11,380 nucleotides of DNA from an uncultured Massilia sp. Lineage in GTDB: Bacteria; Pseudomonadota; Gammaproteobacteria; Burkholderiales; Burkholderiaceae. A program made the translations under genes and the position numbers. Positions 1 to 9,630 of the stretch are shown one piece after another. The stretch covers positions 1 to 11,380 of the forward strand of contig CAMPHU010000151.1 of the NCBI GenBank assembly GCA_946886065.1. The letters run 5' to 3'. The notes under the pieces were generated by a model. It was not told the origin of the DNA and searched no databases. It worked only from the letters and a program-made list of their open reading frames with translations. Positions within the stretch are counted from its first letter, which is position 1; the number at the start of each line of letters is the position of its first letter.

Positions 1-4
1 GAAT

Positions 5-1114
5 ATGATAACCACAATCGAAACCTTCCTGGTAGATGTCCCGACCATCCGCCCGCACAAACTGTCGGTCGCCACCATGAACACGCAAACCCTGGTGCTG
101 GTGCGCGTGCGCTGCGACGACGGCATCGACGGCTGGGGCGAGGCCACCACCATTGGCGGACTCAACTACGGCGAAGAGAGCCCCGAAAGCATCAAGACCA
201 ATATCGACACCTACATCGCTCCGCTCCTGCTCGGCATGGATGCCGGCGAAGTGGCCAAGGCGATGGCCAAGGTGCGCAAGACCATCCAGGGCAACCGCTT
301 CGCCAAGTGCGCGATCGAAACCGCCCTGCTCGACGCCCAGGCGCGCCGCCTGCGCGTGCCGCTGTCGGAACTGCTCGGCGGCCGGGTGCGCGATGCGTTG
401 CCGGTGGCATGGACCCTGGCCAGCGGCGACACCAGCCGCGACATCCAGGAGGCCGAGCAGATGCTGGAGTCGCGCCGCCACCGCATCTTCAAGCTCAAGA
501 TCGGCCTGCGCGCGGTCGAGCAGGACGTGGCCCACGTACTGGCCATCAAGCGCGCCCTCGGCGAGCGCGCCAGCGTGCGGGTCGATGTCAACCAGGCCTG
601 GAGCGAAGCCGAGGCGGTACGCGGGATCGCCGCGTTGGAAGCCGGCGGCATCGACCTGATCGAGCAGCCGGTCAAGGCAGGCAACGTGGCCGCGCTGGCG
701 CGCCTGAAACGCCGCTTCGACGTCGCCATCATGGCTGACGAGGCCCTGCACGGCCCCGACGACGCCATGACCCTGGCGCGCGCGGATGCGGCCGACGTGT
801 TCGCGGTCAAGATCACCCAGTCGGGCGGCCTGCTGCCGGCGAACGAGGTCGCCACCGTGGCGCGCCTGTCCGGCATCGGCCTGTACGGCGGCACCATGCT
901 CGAAGGCGGCATCGGCACCGCCGCCACGGCCCACCTGTGCGCCACCTTCGCCGAGCTCGCGTGGGACACCGAACTCTTCGGCCCGCTGCTGCTGACCCGC
1001 GAAGTACTGGCCGAACCCCTGGTCTACCGCGACTACATGCTGCAGGTGCCGACCGGCCCGGGGCTGGGCGTCGAGATCGACATGGACAAACTGCGCGCGC
1101 TGCAGCGCCGATAA
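5..1114 (+). CDS. catB: muconate cycloisomerase (cis,cis-muconate lactonizing enzyme)
   Basis: Converts cis,cis-muconate to (+)-muconolactone in the catechol ortho-cleavage branch of the beta-ketoadipate pathway; cytoplasmic and Mn/Mg dependent. The 369-residue protein has the full enolase-superfamily layout: an N-terminal capping domain (about 1-125) and a TIM-barrel with the KxK motif K163/K165, metal ligands D194, E220 and D245, the second general base K269, and E323 near the C-terminus. These positions match the well-studied Pseudomonas enzyme (K167/K169, D198, E224, D249, K273, E327) with one constant offset of four, which argues against the chloromuconate or dipeptide epimerase relatives being wrongly recognised at superfamily level. 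The ATG lies four bases into the window, so its ribosome binding site and the operon promoter are not visible. catC follows 14 bp downstream. A chloromuconate cycloisomerase cannot be formally excluded, but the catC and benABCD neighbours favour CatB. Confidence 0.96.
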   Translation: MITTIETFLVDVPTIRPHKLSVATMNTQTLVLVRVRCDDGIDGWGEATTIGGLNYGEESPESIKTNIDTYIAPLLLGMDAGEVAKAMAKVRKTIQGNRFAKCAIETALLDAQARRLRVPLSELLGGRVRDALPVAWTLASGDTSRDIQEAEQMLESRRHRIFKLKIGLRAVEQDVAHVLAIKRALGERASVRVDVNQAWSEAEAVRGIAALEAGGIDLIEQPVKAGNVAALARLKRRFDVAIMADEALHGPDDAMTLARADAADVFAVKITQSGGLLPANEVATVARLSGIGLYGGTMLEGGIGTAATAHLCATFAELAWDTELFGPLLLTREVLAEPLVYRDYMLQVPTGPGLGVEIDMDKLRALQRR

Positions 1115-1128
1115 CAGAGGAGAACACC

Positions 1129-1419
1129 ATGCTGTTCCACGTTCGCATGACCGTCGACCTGCCGCCTTCGATGCCGGTCGACCAGGCCACCCAACTCAAG
1201 GCCGACGAAAAAGCGCTGGCCCAGCGCCTGCAGGACGAAGGCAAATGGCGGCACCTGTGGCGCATCGCCGGCCAGTACGCCAACGTCAGCATCTTCGACG
1301 TCGGCAGCGTCGACGAGCTGCATACGCTCCTCACCTCCCTGCCGCTGTTCCCCTACATGCGGATCGAGGTCATGCCGCTGTGCCGCCATCCCTCTTCGAT
1401 CCGGCTAGATGACCGCTGA
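1129..1419 (+). CDS. catC: muconolactone delta-isomerase
   Basis: Isomerises muconolactone to 3-oxoadipate enol-lactone, the step between CatB and CatD. The product is 96 residues, the normal length of this small ferredoxin-like-fold enzyme, which forms decamers in characterised members. The family opening MLFHVRMTVDLPP and the segment RHLWRIAGQYANVSIFDV (residues 41-58) are readily recognised, as is the PLFPYMRIEVMPLCRHPSS end. The start is the ATG after an AGAGGAGA ribosome binding site, 14 bp after the catB stop. A longer reading of this frame from position 937 would only run through catB and has no function. The gene ends 33 bp before catA. Confidence 0.96.
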   Translation: MLFHVRMTVDLPPSMPVDQATQLKADEKALAQRLQDEGKWRHLWRIAGQYANVSIFDVGSVDELHTLLTSLPLFPYMRIEVMPLCRHPSSIRLDDR

Positions 1420-1452
1420 ACTTTTCATTTTCCAAAACAGAAGGAGACAAGC

Positions 1453-2373
1453 ATGAACCACGCAGATATCGATAGCCTCGTCAAAAGCTGGATCGTCGAC
1501 GCCGCCGACCGCCCTGCCAACCCGCGCGTGCAGCAGATCGTGCTGCGCCTGGTCGGCGACCTGTGCAAGGCGATCGAGGACCTGGACATCACCCAGAGCG
1601 AATTCTGGAGCGGACTGTCCTTCCTGACGGAGGCCGGCAAGGCGAACGAGCTGGGCCTGCTGGCGCCCGGCCTGGGCCTGGAGCGCTTCCTCGACATCCG
1701 CGCCGACGAAGCCGAAGCCAGGGCCGGCCTCGAAGGCGGCACCCCGCGCACCATCGAAGGTCCGCTGTACGTCGCAGGCGCGCCGGAAAGCACGGGCTTT
1801 GCCCGCCTCGACGACGGCAGCGAGAGTGAGCGCGCCGAGCTACTGTTCATGCAAGGCACGGTCTATGGGCAGGACGGCCAACCGGTGCCGGGCGCCAGGG
1901 TCGAGGTCTGGCACGCGAACCTGATGGGCAACTATTCGTTCTTCGACAAGTCGCAATCCGATTTCAACCTGCGCCGTACGATCGTCACCGACGAGCATGG
2001 CCGTTACCAGTTCCGCAGCATTCTGCCGAAGGGCTATGGCTGCCCGCCGGGCGGCAGTACCGCGAGCCTCCTCGACCTGCTCGGCCGTCATGGCCAGCGT
2101 CCGGCGCACATCCATTTCTTCGTCAGCGCGCCCGGCCACCGCAAGCTCACCACCCAGATCAACATCGACGGCGACGAGTACCTGTGGGACGACTTCGCCT
2201 TCGCCAGCCGCGAAGGCCTGGTGCCGCCGGTGACCCGGATCGGGGACCCGGCCGAGCTCGACGCCAGGCGCGTGAGCGCGCCCTTCGCCTCGATCGACTT
2301 CGACTTCCGCCTGTACCGCGACACCGAGGCCGCCCCGAGCACCCTGGTGGAACGTCCGCGCGCAGCGGCCTGA
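1453..2373 (+). CDS. catA: catechol 1,2-dioxygenase (intradiol, non-haem Fe(III))
   Basis: Opens the catechol ring between the hydroxylated carbons to give cis,cis-muconate, linking the Ben enzymes to CatB. It has 306 residues, typical of CatA. An all-helical N-terminal dimerisation domain (about 1-105) is followed by the beta-sandwich catalytic domain. The four iron ligands are visible as Y161 (in GNYSFFD), Y195 (in PKGYGCPP), H219 and H221 (in RPAHIHFF). The Y195-H219 spacing of 24 equals that in the Acinetobacter and Pseudomonas enzymes. The [20 protein letters not shown] segment (residues 43-62) is typical of catechol rather than chlorocatechol dioxygenases, which are usually shorter (about 250-260 residues). 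The start follows an AAGGAGA site at 1441-1447. benA starts 11 bp after the stop, so catA sits between the catBC and ben blocks. Confidence 0.97.
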   Translation: MNHADIDSLVKSWIVDAADRPANPRVQQIVLRLVGDLCKAIEDLDITQSEFWSGLSFLTEAGKANELGLLAPGLGLERFLDIRADEAEARAGLEGGTPRTIEGPLYVAGAPESTGFARLDDGSESERAELLFMQGTVYGQDGQPVPGARVEVWHANLMGNYSFFDKSQSDFNLRRTIVTDEHGRYQFRSILPKGYGCPPGGSTASLLDLLGRHGQRPAHIHFFVSAPGHRKLTTQINIDGDEYLWDDFAFASREGLVPPVTRIGDPAELDARRVSAPFASIDFDFRLYRDTEAAPSTLVERPRAAA

Positions 2374-2384
2374 GGGAGCGCACC

Positions 2385-3755
2385 ATGATCCCGATCCGTC
2401 CCGTCAGCGCCTTCCAGCCGAAGAAGATCGACGACTATCTCATCGAAGACGAGGCCAGCGGCGACTACCGCCTGCACCGCAGCGCCTTCACCGACGAAGG
2501 CTTGTTCGAGCTCGAGATGAAGCACATCTTCGAAGGCAACTGGGTCTACCTCGCCCACGAAAGCCAGGTCGAGAACGTCAACGACTACTACACGACGCAC
2601 ATCGGCCGCCAGCCGGTGTTCATCGCCCGCAACCGCCAGGGAGAACTGAACGCCTTCATCAACGCGTGCAGCCACCGCGGCGCCCAGCTGTGCCGCCACA
2701 AGCGCGGCAACAAGGCGACCTATACCTGTCCTTTCCATGGCTGGACCTTCAACAACAGCGGCAAGCTGCTCAAGGTGAAGGATCCGGAAGATGCCGGCTA
2801 CCCGGAGTGCTTCAACAAGGAAGGCTCGCACGACCTCAAGAAAGTCGCGCGCTTCGGCAACTACAAGGGCTTCCTGTTCGGCAGCCTGAATCCGGACGTG
2901 CCGTCCCTGGAGGAATTCCTGGGCCAGGCGACCAGGATCATCGACATGATCGTCGACCAGTCGCCGCATGGCCTGGAAGTGCTGCGCGGCTCCTCGACCT
3001 ATACCTTCGAGGGCAACTGGAAGCTGCAGGCCGAGAACGGCGCCGACGGCTACCACGTGAGCGCGGTGCACTGGAACTACGCGGCCACCACCAGCCGCCG
3101 CAAGGAAGAACAGGCCGCGCGCGAAGACAAGATCCGCGCCATGGACGCCGGCAAATGGGGGCGCCAGGGCGGCGGCTTCTACGGCTTCGAGCATGGCCAC
3201 ATGCTGCTGTGGACCAAATGGGCCAATCCGGAAGACCGCCCGAACTTCCCGCGCCACGCCGAGTACGCCGAACAGTACGGCAAGCCGATGGCCGACTGGA
3301 TGGTCGAGCGCTCGCGCAACCTGTGCCTGTACCCGAACGTCTACCTGATGGACCAGTTCGGCTCGCAGATCCGGCTGCTGCGCCCCCTCGCCGTCAACAA
3401 GACCGAGGTCACGATCTACTGCATCGCCCCGAAGGGCGAGCCGGACGAGGCCCGGGCCCGCCGCATCCGCCAGTACGAGGACTTCTTCAACGTCAGCGGC
3501 ATGGCCACGCCCGACGACCTGGAAGAGTTCCGCGCCTGCCAGGAAGGCTATGCCGGCGGCGCCATGCAATGGAACGACATGTGCCGCGGCGCCACGCACT
3601 GGATCAAGGGGCCGGACGAGGCGGCCAGGGAAATTGGCCTGCAGCCCGTCATGAGCGGCGTGCGCACCGAAGACGAAGGCCTGTACACGGTGCAGCACCG
3701 CTACTGGCTGGACGTCATGAAACGGGCGCTGGCCGCCGAAGGAGATGCGAAATGA
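2385..3755 (+). CDS. benA: benzoate 1,2-dioxygenase, large (alpha) subunit
   Basis: Catalytic subunit of the two-component Rieske non-haem iron oxygenase that dihydroxylates benzoate to the 1,2-cis-diol carboxylate. It has 456 residues (family about 450-460). The Rieske [2Fe-2S] motif is C95-S-H97 ... C115-P-F-H118. The mononuclear iron site follows at D221-G-Y-H224-V-S-A-V-H229, where H224 and H229 are ligands and D221 is the aspartate that bridges to the Rieske centre of the neighbouring subunit. D323 in [10 protein letters not shown] is the likely third ligand by family pattern. The chosen ATG has a GAGGGAG ribosome binding site just after the catA stop. In-frame codons upstream, back to 2184, are catA sequence in another frame. 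The stop overlaps the benB start (ATGA), implying coupled translation and balanced subunits. Toluate (XylX) or anthranilate (AntA) oxygenases are the closest alternatives; benD, benE and benK support benzoate. Confidence 0.95.
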   Translation: MIPIRPVSAFQPKKIDDYLIEDEASGDYRLHRSAFTDEGLFELEMKHIFEGNWVYLAHESQVENVNDYYTTHIGRQPVFIARNRQGELNAFINACSHRGAQLCRHKRGNKATYTCPFHGWTFNNSGKLLKVKDPEDAGYPECFNKEGSHDLKKVARFGNYKGFLFGSLNPDVPSLEEFLGQATRIIDMIVDQSPHGLEVLRGSSTYTFEGNWKLQAENGADGYHVSAVHWNYAATTSRRKEEQAAREDKIRAMDAGKWGRQGGGFYGFEHGHMLLWTKWANPEDRPNFPRHAEYAEQYGKPMADWMVERSRNLCLYPNVYLMDQFGSQIRLLRPLAVNKTEVTIYCIAPKGEPDEARARRIRQYEDFFNVSGMATPDDLEEFRACQEGYAGGAMQWNDMCRGATHWIKGPDEAAREIGLQPVMSGVRTEDEGLYTVQHRYWLDVMKRALAAEGDAK

Positions 3756-4243
3756 CGCCCCCCAGCATGCACGAGCTGTGCGCATTCCTGTACCGCGAGG
3801 CGCGCCTGCTCGACGACGAGCAGTGGGACGACTGGCTGGAATGCTACGACCCGGACGCGCAATTCTGGATGCCGGCCTGGGACGACGACGGCAAGCTGGT
3901 GACGGACCCGCAGCGCGAGATCTCGCTGATCTACTACCCGAACCGGCAGGGCCTGGAAGACCGCGTGTTCCGCATCAAGACCGAGCGGTCGAGCGCGACC
4001 ATGCCGGATACCCGCACCAGCCACAACATCGCGAATGTCGAAGTGGAGAAAACGGAAGGCGGCCGCGTCACCCTGCGCTTCAACTGGCATACGCTGAGCC
4101 ACCGCTACAAGACCACGTACAGCCATTTCGGCATGTCGCGCTACGTGATCGACTTCGCGGGCCCGGCGCCGAAGATCCTGGACAAGTACGTCGTCCTGAA
4201 AAACGACTACATCAGCCAGGTCATCGACGTGTACCACATCTAG
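3752..4243 (+). CDS. benB: benzoate 1,2-dioxygenase, small (beta) subunit
   Basis: Structural subunit that assembles with BenA into the oxygenase hexamer (alpha3beta3 in known members). It is 163 residues, close to the usual 160-165, and belongs to the ring-hydroxylating dioxygenase beta family with the NTF2-like cone fold. Recognisable segments are the N-terminal helix region ([20 protein letters not shown], residues 10-29), the substrate-pocket-like stretch [10 protein letters not shown] and the conserved [27 protein letters not shown] region. The ATG overlaps the benA stop by four bases and has a GGAG site about ten bases upstream inside benA. A second in-frame ATG five codons later (MHELC) is possible but farther from that site. 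benC follows after 30 bp. Confidence 0.95.
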   Translation: MTPPSMHELCAFLYREARLLDDEQWDDWLECYDPDAQFWMPAWDDDGKLVTDPQREISLIYYPNRQGLEDRVFRIKTERSSATMPDTRTSHNIANVEVEKTEGGRVTLRFNWHTLSHRYKTTYSHFGMSRYVIDFAGPAPKILDKYVVLKNDYISQVIDVYHI

Positions 4244-6081
<1,838 letters not shown>

Positions 6082-6090
6082 GGAGGCCGC

Positions 6091-6912
6091 ATGCCGTTCA
6101 TTCGTATCGAGGATGTCGACCTGTACTTCCAGGTCGACGGCGACCCGGCCAGGCCGGCGCTGCTGCTGTCCAATTCGCTGGGCACCGAGCTGGACATGTG
6201 GGACCCGCAGGCAGCAGCGCTGGCCGACGACTTCTTCATCGTCCGCTACGACACGCGCGGCCATGGGCGCTCGTCCGCGGGCAGGGAGCAGGTGACGCTC
6301 GGCCGCCTCGGCCGCGACGTGCTGGCCCTGCTGGATCACCTGGACATCGGACAGGCGCACTTCTGCGGCATCTCGATGGGGGGCATGACAGGACAGTGGC
6401 TGGGCATTCATGCCCCGGACCGCTTCGACCGCATCGTGCTGGCCAATACCGCGGCGCGGATCGGCACCCCGGAAGGATGGCATATGCGCGCCGGCCAGGT
6501 AAGGCGCGAGGGCTTGGACGGCGTGGCCGACGGCGCCGCGGGAAGGTGGTTCACGCCGGCCTTCCTTGCCGGCCAGCCCGCGATCGCCGAGCGGATGATC
6601 GGGAAGCTGCGCCGGCAGTCGCCGGAAGGCTATGCCAATTGCTGCCATGCGCTGGCCCTTGCGGACCTGCGCTCGTCGGTCCAGGCGATCCCCAATCCAG
6701 TGCTGGTCATCGCCGGCCGCCATGATCCGGTGACCACCGTCGCGGATGCCGAGTGGCTCGGCGCATGCATCAGGAATCGCCGCGTGGAGGTCGTGGATGC
6801 CTCCCACCTGTCCAATATCGAAGCTCCCGCTTCCTTTACCGCCTGCCTGAAGGCCTTCCTGCCGGCGGAGAACGCAGGCAAATCGCGTTCTCGGGTTTGC
6901 CAGCCAGGCTAG
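6091..6912 (+). CDS. catD: 3-oxoadipate enol-lactonase (alpha/beta hydrolase)
   Basis: Hydrolyses 3-oxoadipate enol-lactone to 3-oxoadipate, the last lower-pathway step present here. It is called catD because it sits in a catechol-branch operon; the same family is named pcaD in protocatechuate clusters. It has 273 residues. The oxyanion region is SNSLGTELDMWDPQ (27-40), the nucleophile elbow GISMGGM contains S95, and the acid/base partners are D212 (AGRHDPVT) and H239 (DASHLSNIE), giving a full triad. The ATG is preceded by a strong AAGGAGG site that overlaps the benD stop. The last dozen residues (about 262-273, NAGKSRSRVCQPG) go beyond the family's usual 'FL' ending and look like low-constraint read-through. 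It is the last gene of the plus-strand operon and converges with the porin gene 58 bp away. Confidence 0.93.
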   Translation: MPFIRIEDVDLYFQVDGDPARPALLLSNSLGTELDMWDPQAAALADDFFIVRYDTRGHGRSSAGREQVTLGRLGRDVLALLDHLDIGQAHFCGISMGGMTGQWLGIHAPDRFDRIVLANTAARIGTPEGWHMRAGQVRREGLDGVADGAAGRWFTPAFLAGQPAIAERMIGKLRRQSPEGYANCCHALALADLRSSVQAIPNPVLVIAGRHDPVTTVADAEWLGACIRNRRVEVVDASHLSNIEAPASFTACLKAFLPAENAGKSRSRVCQPG

Positions 6913-6934
6913 CGTGCCTTCCCTGCCGTGGTCC

Positions 6935-6954
6935 GGCGCGCCCTCGGGCGCGCC
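6935..6954. terminator. hairpin between convergent catD and porin genes
   Basis: The 58-bp convergent gap contains GGCGCGCC, a four-base spacer CTCG, then GGCGCGCC again. Each arm is itself palindromic and pairs with the other in an all-GC eight-pair stem. The plus-strand side is followed by a modest GTCGTCGTTCC stretch rather than a clean T-run. Position suggests a bidirectional terminator or barrier for the two converging operons. The lack of a T-tract means it may act with Rho or as a 3'-end stabiliser instead. Confidence 0.5.
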
Positions 6955-6970
6955 GTCGTCGTTCCTTCGC

Positions 6971-8080
6971 TCAGAACGAATGCCGGATACCGGCCATCAC
7001 CCCGTTTTGCGCCCTGCCCGGCGCCACCGTACCGCCGGCATCGAGCGCCACCGCGGCGGCGCCGTCGTTGTCCATCCGGCCCAGGGCGGCATAGGCGGCG
7101 GTGCGCCGCGAGAAAGCGTAGGTCAGCCGCGCCACGAACATGCTGGTATCGTCGCCCGAGTCCTTGAGGTCGCGGCGCGCGACCTGCCCATCCAGGGTTA
7201 GGCGCGGCGCCAATGGATGGCTGGCCCCGAGGTAATACAGGTCCGACTCCGTGATCCCGGTGGCGGCGTCGGTCTTGCGGCCGATGATGCCGCCGCCGAT
7301 CTTGGTCGTTCCAAGCATCACCCAGCCATTCACCGTCACGCGCCGGTCGAAACGATCGCTGCTGTTCAGGCCACCGGCGGCGCCGGCATGACCCTGGAGC
7401 TTGTCATAGGTGGCGTTGACGCCGTAGGTCCTGGTCTCGTAACCCAGCAGGGCCGTGAACTGCCGGCAGGCTTTCGAGTCGGCGGCCACTTCGCCGCCGC
7501 AGTTGGTGGCCGCGGGCCCGCCGGCGGCCGATGCGTCGCGCCCGAAACTATAGCTTGCCCCGGCGGTGATCCCGTTGTAGGTCCCAAGGTAGCTCACGGC
7601 ATTGTCGCTGCGCGCATTCGGCAGATACGGGTCGATGCTGTTGATGGAGAACAGGTTGGGCCCCAGCACGTCGCTCTTGGCGGTGGCGAAGAAGCTCATG
7701 TTCAGGACACGTCCGATCTGCAGCGTGCCCCACTTGCCTTTCAGTCCGACCCAGGCCTGGCGCCCGAACAGGCGACCGCCCTGCCCCGACGTCCCGGTAT
7801 CGGGATTGAAACCGCTCTCGAGCGCGAACACCGCGGACAGGCCGCCGCCCAGGTCCTCGCTGCCGCGAAAGCCGATCCGCGATGGCAGGCTGCCGGACAG
7901 CGAGCCTACCTTGGTCACCGAGTTGCCGGCCGCGTCCACGTTGTTGGTACGGGCCAGGGCGGCATCGACGATGCCGTACACCGTGACCGAGGTCTGCGCC
8001 GCCGCGGACGTGCCCCACAGCCCGGATGCCAGCGCGCTGGCCACCAGTAAGCCGGTCCGTCTGTTGTTTACTGCTTTCAT
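6971..8080 (-). CDS. trimeric outer-membrane porin (Gram-negative general porin family)
   Basis: Forms a beta-barrel channel in the outer membrane; by context it may let benzoate or related aromatic acids in, but substrate cannot be read from sequence. It has 369 residues. The signal peptide covers residues 1-28 (RR in the n-region, hydrophobic core LLVASALASGLW, then SAAA before QTSVTVYG). The mature start SVTVYGIVDA, the LPSRIGFRGSEDLGGGLSAVF block (65-85), GRQAWVGLKGKWGTLQIGR (106-124), RSDNAVSY (157-164) and the final HSF with C-terminal phenylalanine for BAM recognition are typical of burkholderial porins. C194 and C205 could form a small disulfide loop. The start is taken at the ATG after an AGGAGACA site; the open frame runs 22 codons further up to a TTG but lacks a signal-peptide-like start there. 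It lies 159 bp downstream of benK, separated by hairpins, so it may have its own expression control. Confidence 0.93.
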   Translation of the reverse strand: MKAVNNRRTGLLVASALASGLWGTSAAAQTSVTVYGIVDAALARTNNVDAAGNSVTKVGSLSGSLPSRIGFRGSEDLGGGLSAVFALESGFNPDTGTSGQGGRLFGRQAWVGLKGKWGTLQIGRVLNMSFFATAKSDVLGPNLFSINSIDPYLPNARSDNAVSYLGTYNGITAGASYSFGRDASAAGGPAATNCGGEVAADSKACRQFTALLGYETRTYGVNATYDKLQGHAGAAGGLNSSDRFDRRVTVNGWVMLGTTKIGGGIIGRKTDAATGITESDLYYLGASHPLAPRLTLDGQVARRDLKDSGDDTSMFVARLTYAFSRRTAAYAALGRMDNDGAAAVALDAGGTVAPGRAQNGVMAGIRHSF

Positions 8081-8095
8081 GCTGTCTCCTGTCTT

Positions 8096-8105
8096 GGTAT
8101 CGAAT
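8096..8105 (+). promoter_or_regulatory. GGTATCGAAT element upstream of the porin start, shared with the benE operator
   Basis: These ten bases occur again, exactly, inside the operator region upstream of benE (minus strand 11032-11023). Here they lie 16-25 bases before the porin start codon, in the opposite orientation relative to transcription. Only one LysR-type half-site is present, so an operator role is a weak inference. The match may be chance. Confidence 0.2.
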
Positions 8106-8152
8106 AAGTAGAACGAAGTGAACGAGGCGCTGCCGTACGCGCGCAAGCGCGC

Positions 8153-8172
8153 CGCTCCCCGGCTGAGGAGCG
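8153..8172. repeat. inverted repeat in the benK-porin gap
   Basis: CGCTCC, an eight-base spacer and GGAGCG form a six-pair GC-rich hairpin about 70-90 bases upstream of the porin start. It is next to a GCGC-rich stretch that can also fold. It could contribute to mRNA processing or protection between benK and the porin, but it has no T-run and the role is unknown. Confidence 0.4.
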
Positions 8173-8196
8173 CCGTGACAGCGAGTGAAGAATCAG

Positions 8197-8229
8197 GCTC
8201 CGGACGGGATCGGGGTCCCGTTCCGGAGC
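8197..8229 (-). terminator. strong hairpin downstream of benK
   Basis: GCTCCGGA plus CGGGA pairs with TCCCG plus TCCGGAGC around a six-base loop, with a single bulged base: thirteen pairs, nearly all GC. On the minus strand it starts about 11 bases after the benK stop and is followed by CTGATTCTTC, which is only mildly T-rich. It is likely an intrinsic or attenuating terminator separating benE-benK from the porin, or a 3' stabilising structure. Confidence 0.6.
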
Positions 8230-8239
8230 GCGGCGCGGA

Positions 8240-9595
8240 TCAGGCTTCGGAAGCCTTGACCATGCTTGCGCCGCGCAGGGGCGCGGCGGCGGAAGCCGAG
8301 CGCCCATGGCGGATGCAGGCGACGGCAATGGCGGCGATGACGGCCGGGATCGCGATGGCGAGGAAGTTCTGCTGCAGCGGCAGCGCCATGCCAACCAGGG
8401 TCCCGATCACGATGGGCGCCAGGATGGCGCCGCTGCGGCCCACGCCCGAGGCCCAGCCGATGCCGGTCGAGCGCACCGCCATCGGGTAGAACTGGCCCGC
8501 ATAGGCGTAGGTGACGATCTGGGTGCCGATGGTCGACGCGCCGGCCAGGCCGACCAGCAGGAACAGCACCGGGGTCGATACCTTGTAGCCGAGCAGCGTA
8601 ATCGAGACCGCGGCCAGCGCGTACATCCCGACCAGCACATATTTGATGTGGAAGCGGTCCGCCAGCCAGCCGCCGCCCACCGCGCCGATGACCGCGCCGA
8701 AGTTCAGCACCAGCACGAAGGTCAGCGCGGAACCCAGGCTGTAGCCGGCGCTGGCCATCAGCTTGGCCAGCCAGGAGCTGAGCGCGTACACCATGAACAG
8801 GCACATGAAGAAAGCGATCCAGAACATGATGGTGGAGAAGCCGCGGCCGTCCTGGAACAGTTTGCCGATCGGCGCGCCTTCGGCACGGTCGACGGCGGGC
8901 AGCGTATAGCTGTCGTCTTTCTGGACGCGGTAGGAAGGATCCATGCTCACCAGGATCTTCTGCAGCTCGGCCTGACGGTTCCGGCGAATCAGGAAAGGCA
9001 TCGATTCCGGCATGCTTTTCAGGATAAAGGGAATCAGGATGACGGGAACACCGGCGGCCAGGAACACCGACTGCCAGCCGTGCGCCTCGATCAAGCCCTT
9101 GCCCAGCAGCGCTGCCAGCATTCCGCCCACCGCATAACCGCTGAACATCAAGGTCACCATCGTCGCGCGTATCCGCTTGGGCGAGTATTCGGTCATCTGG
9201 GCCACGACGTTCGGCATCACCCCGCCGATGCCAAGACCGGCGAGGAAACGCATGATGCTGAAGGTGTAGGGGTCGCCGGCGAAGCCGGCGGCGGCCGTGA
9301 AGACACTGAACAGCGCCAGGCAGATCACGATGGCCAGCTTGCGGCCGATCCTGTCGGCGACAGTGCCGAGGAAAATGGCGCCGAACATCATGCCGAACAG
9401 GGCCGAGCTGACCATGAAGCCGGCATCCTGGGCCGTGACGCCCATCTCCTTCATGATCGACGGCAGCGCGATGCCGGCCACCGCCAGGTCATAGCCGTCG
9501 CAAATGATGATGATCGCGCACCAGGCGAGGATGCCGAAGTGGAAGCGGTTGAAGCTGGCCCCATCGGCCATCTTGTGTACGTCGATGTGTCGCAT
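8240..9595 (-). CDS. benK: MFS aromatic acid/H+ symporter, benzoate transporter
   Basis: Inner-membrane proton symporter of the major facilitator superfamily, aromatic acid:H+ symporter family, taking up benzoate or a related aromatic acid. It has 451 residues with twelve predicted hydrophobic segments and a longer central loop (about 195-255). Family hallmarks are D33-G-Y-D36 in the first membrane helix (the DGXD motif needed for transport in PcaK/BenK), the loop 2-3 motif GTVADRIGRK at 77-86, RFLAGLGIGGVMPNV in helix 4 and the loop 8-9 echo GGGWLADRF at 307-315. The ATG chosen has AAAGGAGACA upstream; the frame stays open far beyond it, but that part is benE in another frame. It lies 35 bp after benE, so it is probably co-transcribed. 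PcaK-like (4-hydroxybenzoate) or MucK-like (muconate) specificity is the main alternative; the ben neighbourhood favours benzoate. Confidence 0.88.
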   Translation of the reverse strand: MRHIDVHKMADGASFNRFHFGILAWCAIIIICDGYDLAVAGIALPSIMKEMGVTAQDAGFMVSSALFGMMFGAIFLGTVADRIGRKLAIVICLALFSVFTAAAGFAGDPYTFSIMRFLAGLGIGGVMPNVVAQMTEYSPKRIRATMVTLMFSGYAVGGMLAALLGKGLIEAHGWQSVFLAAGVPVILIPFILKSMPESMPFLIRRNRQAELQKILVSMDPSYRVQKDDSYTLPAVDRAEGAPIGKLFQDGRGFSTIMFWIAFFMCLFMVYALSSWLAKLMASAGYSLGSALTFVLVLNFGAVIGAVGGGWLADRFHIKYVLVGMYALAAVSITLLGYKVSTPVLFLLVGLAGASTIGTQIVTYAYAGQFYPMAVRSTGIGWASGVGRSGAILAPIVIGTLVGMALPLQQNFLAIAIPAVIAAIAVACIRHGRSASAAAPLRGASMVKASEA

Positions 9596-9630
9596 GCTGC
9601 TGTCTCCTTTGTTGTGAATCTCTTGGTGTG

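Noticed and set aside
2088..3785. 565-codon open frame on the minus strand opposite benA
   Set aside because: Shadow frame produced by GC-rich codon use: repetitive Ala/Val/Arg-rich translation without family features, fully opposite a well-recognised gene, with no ribosome binding site.
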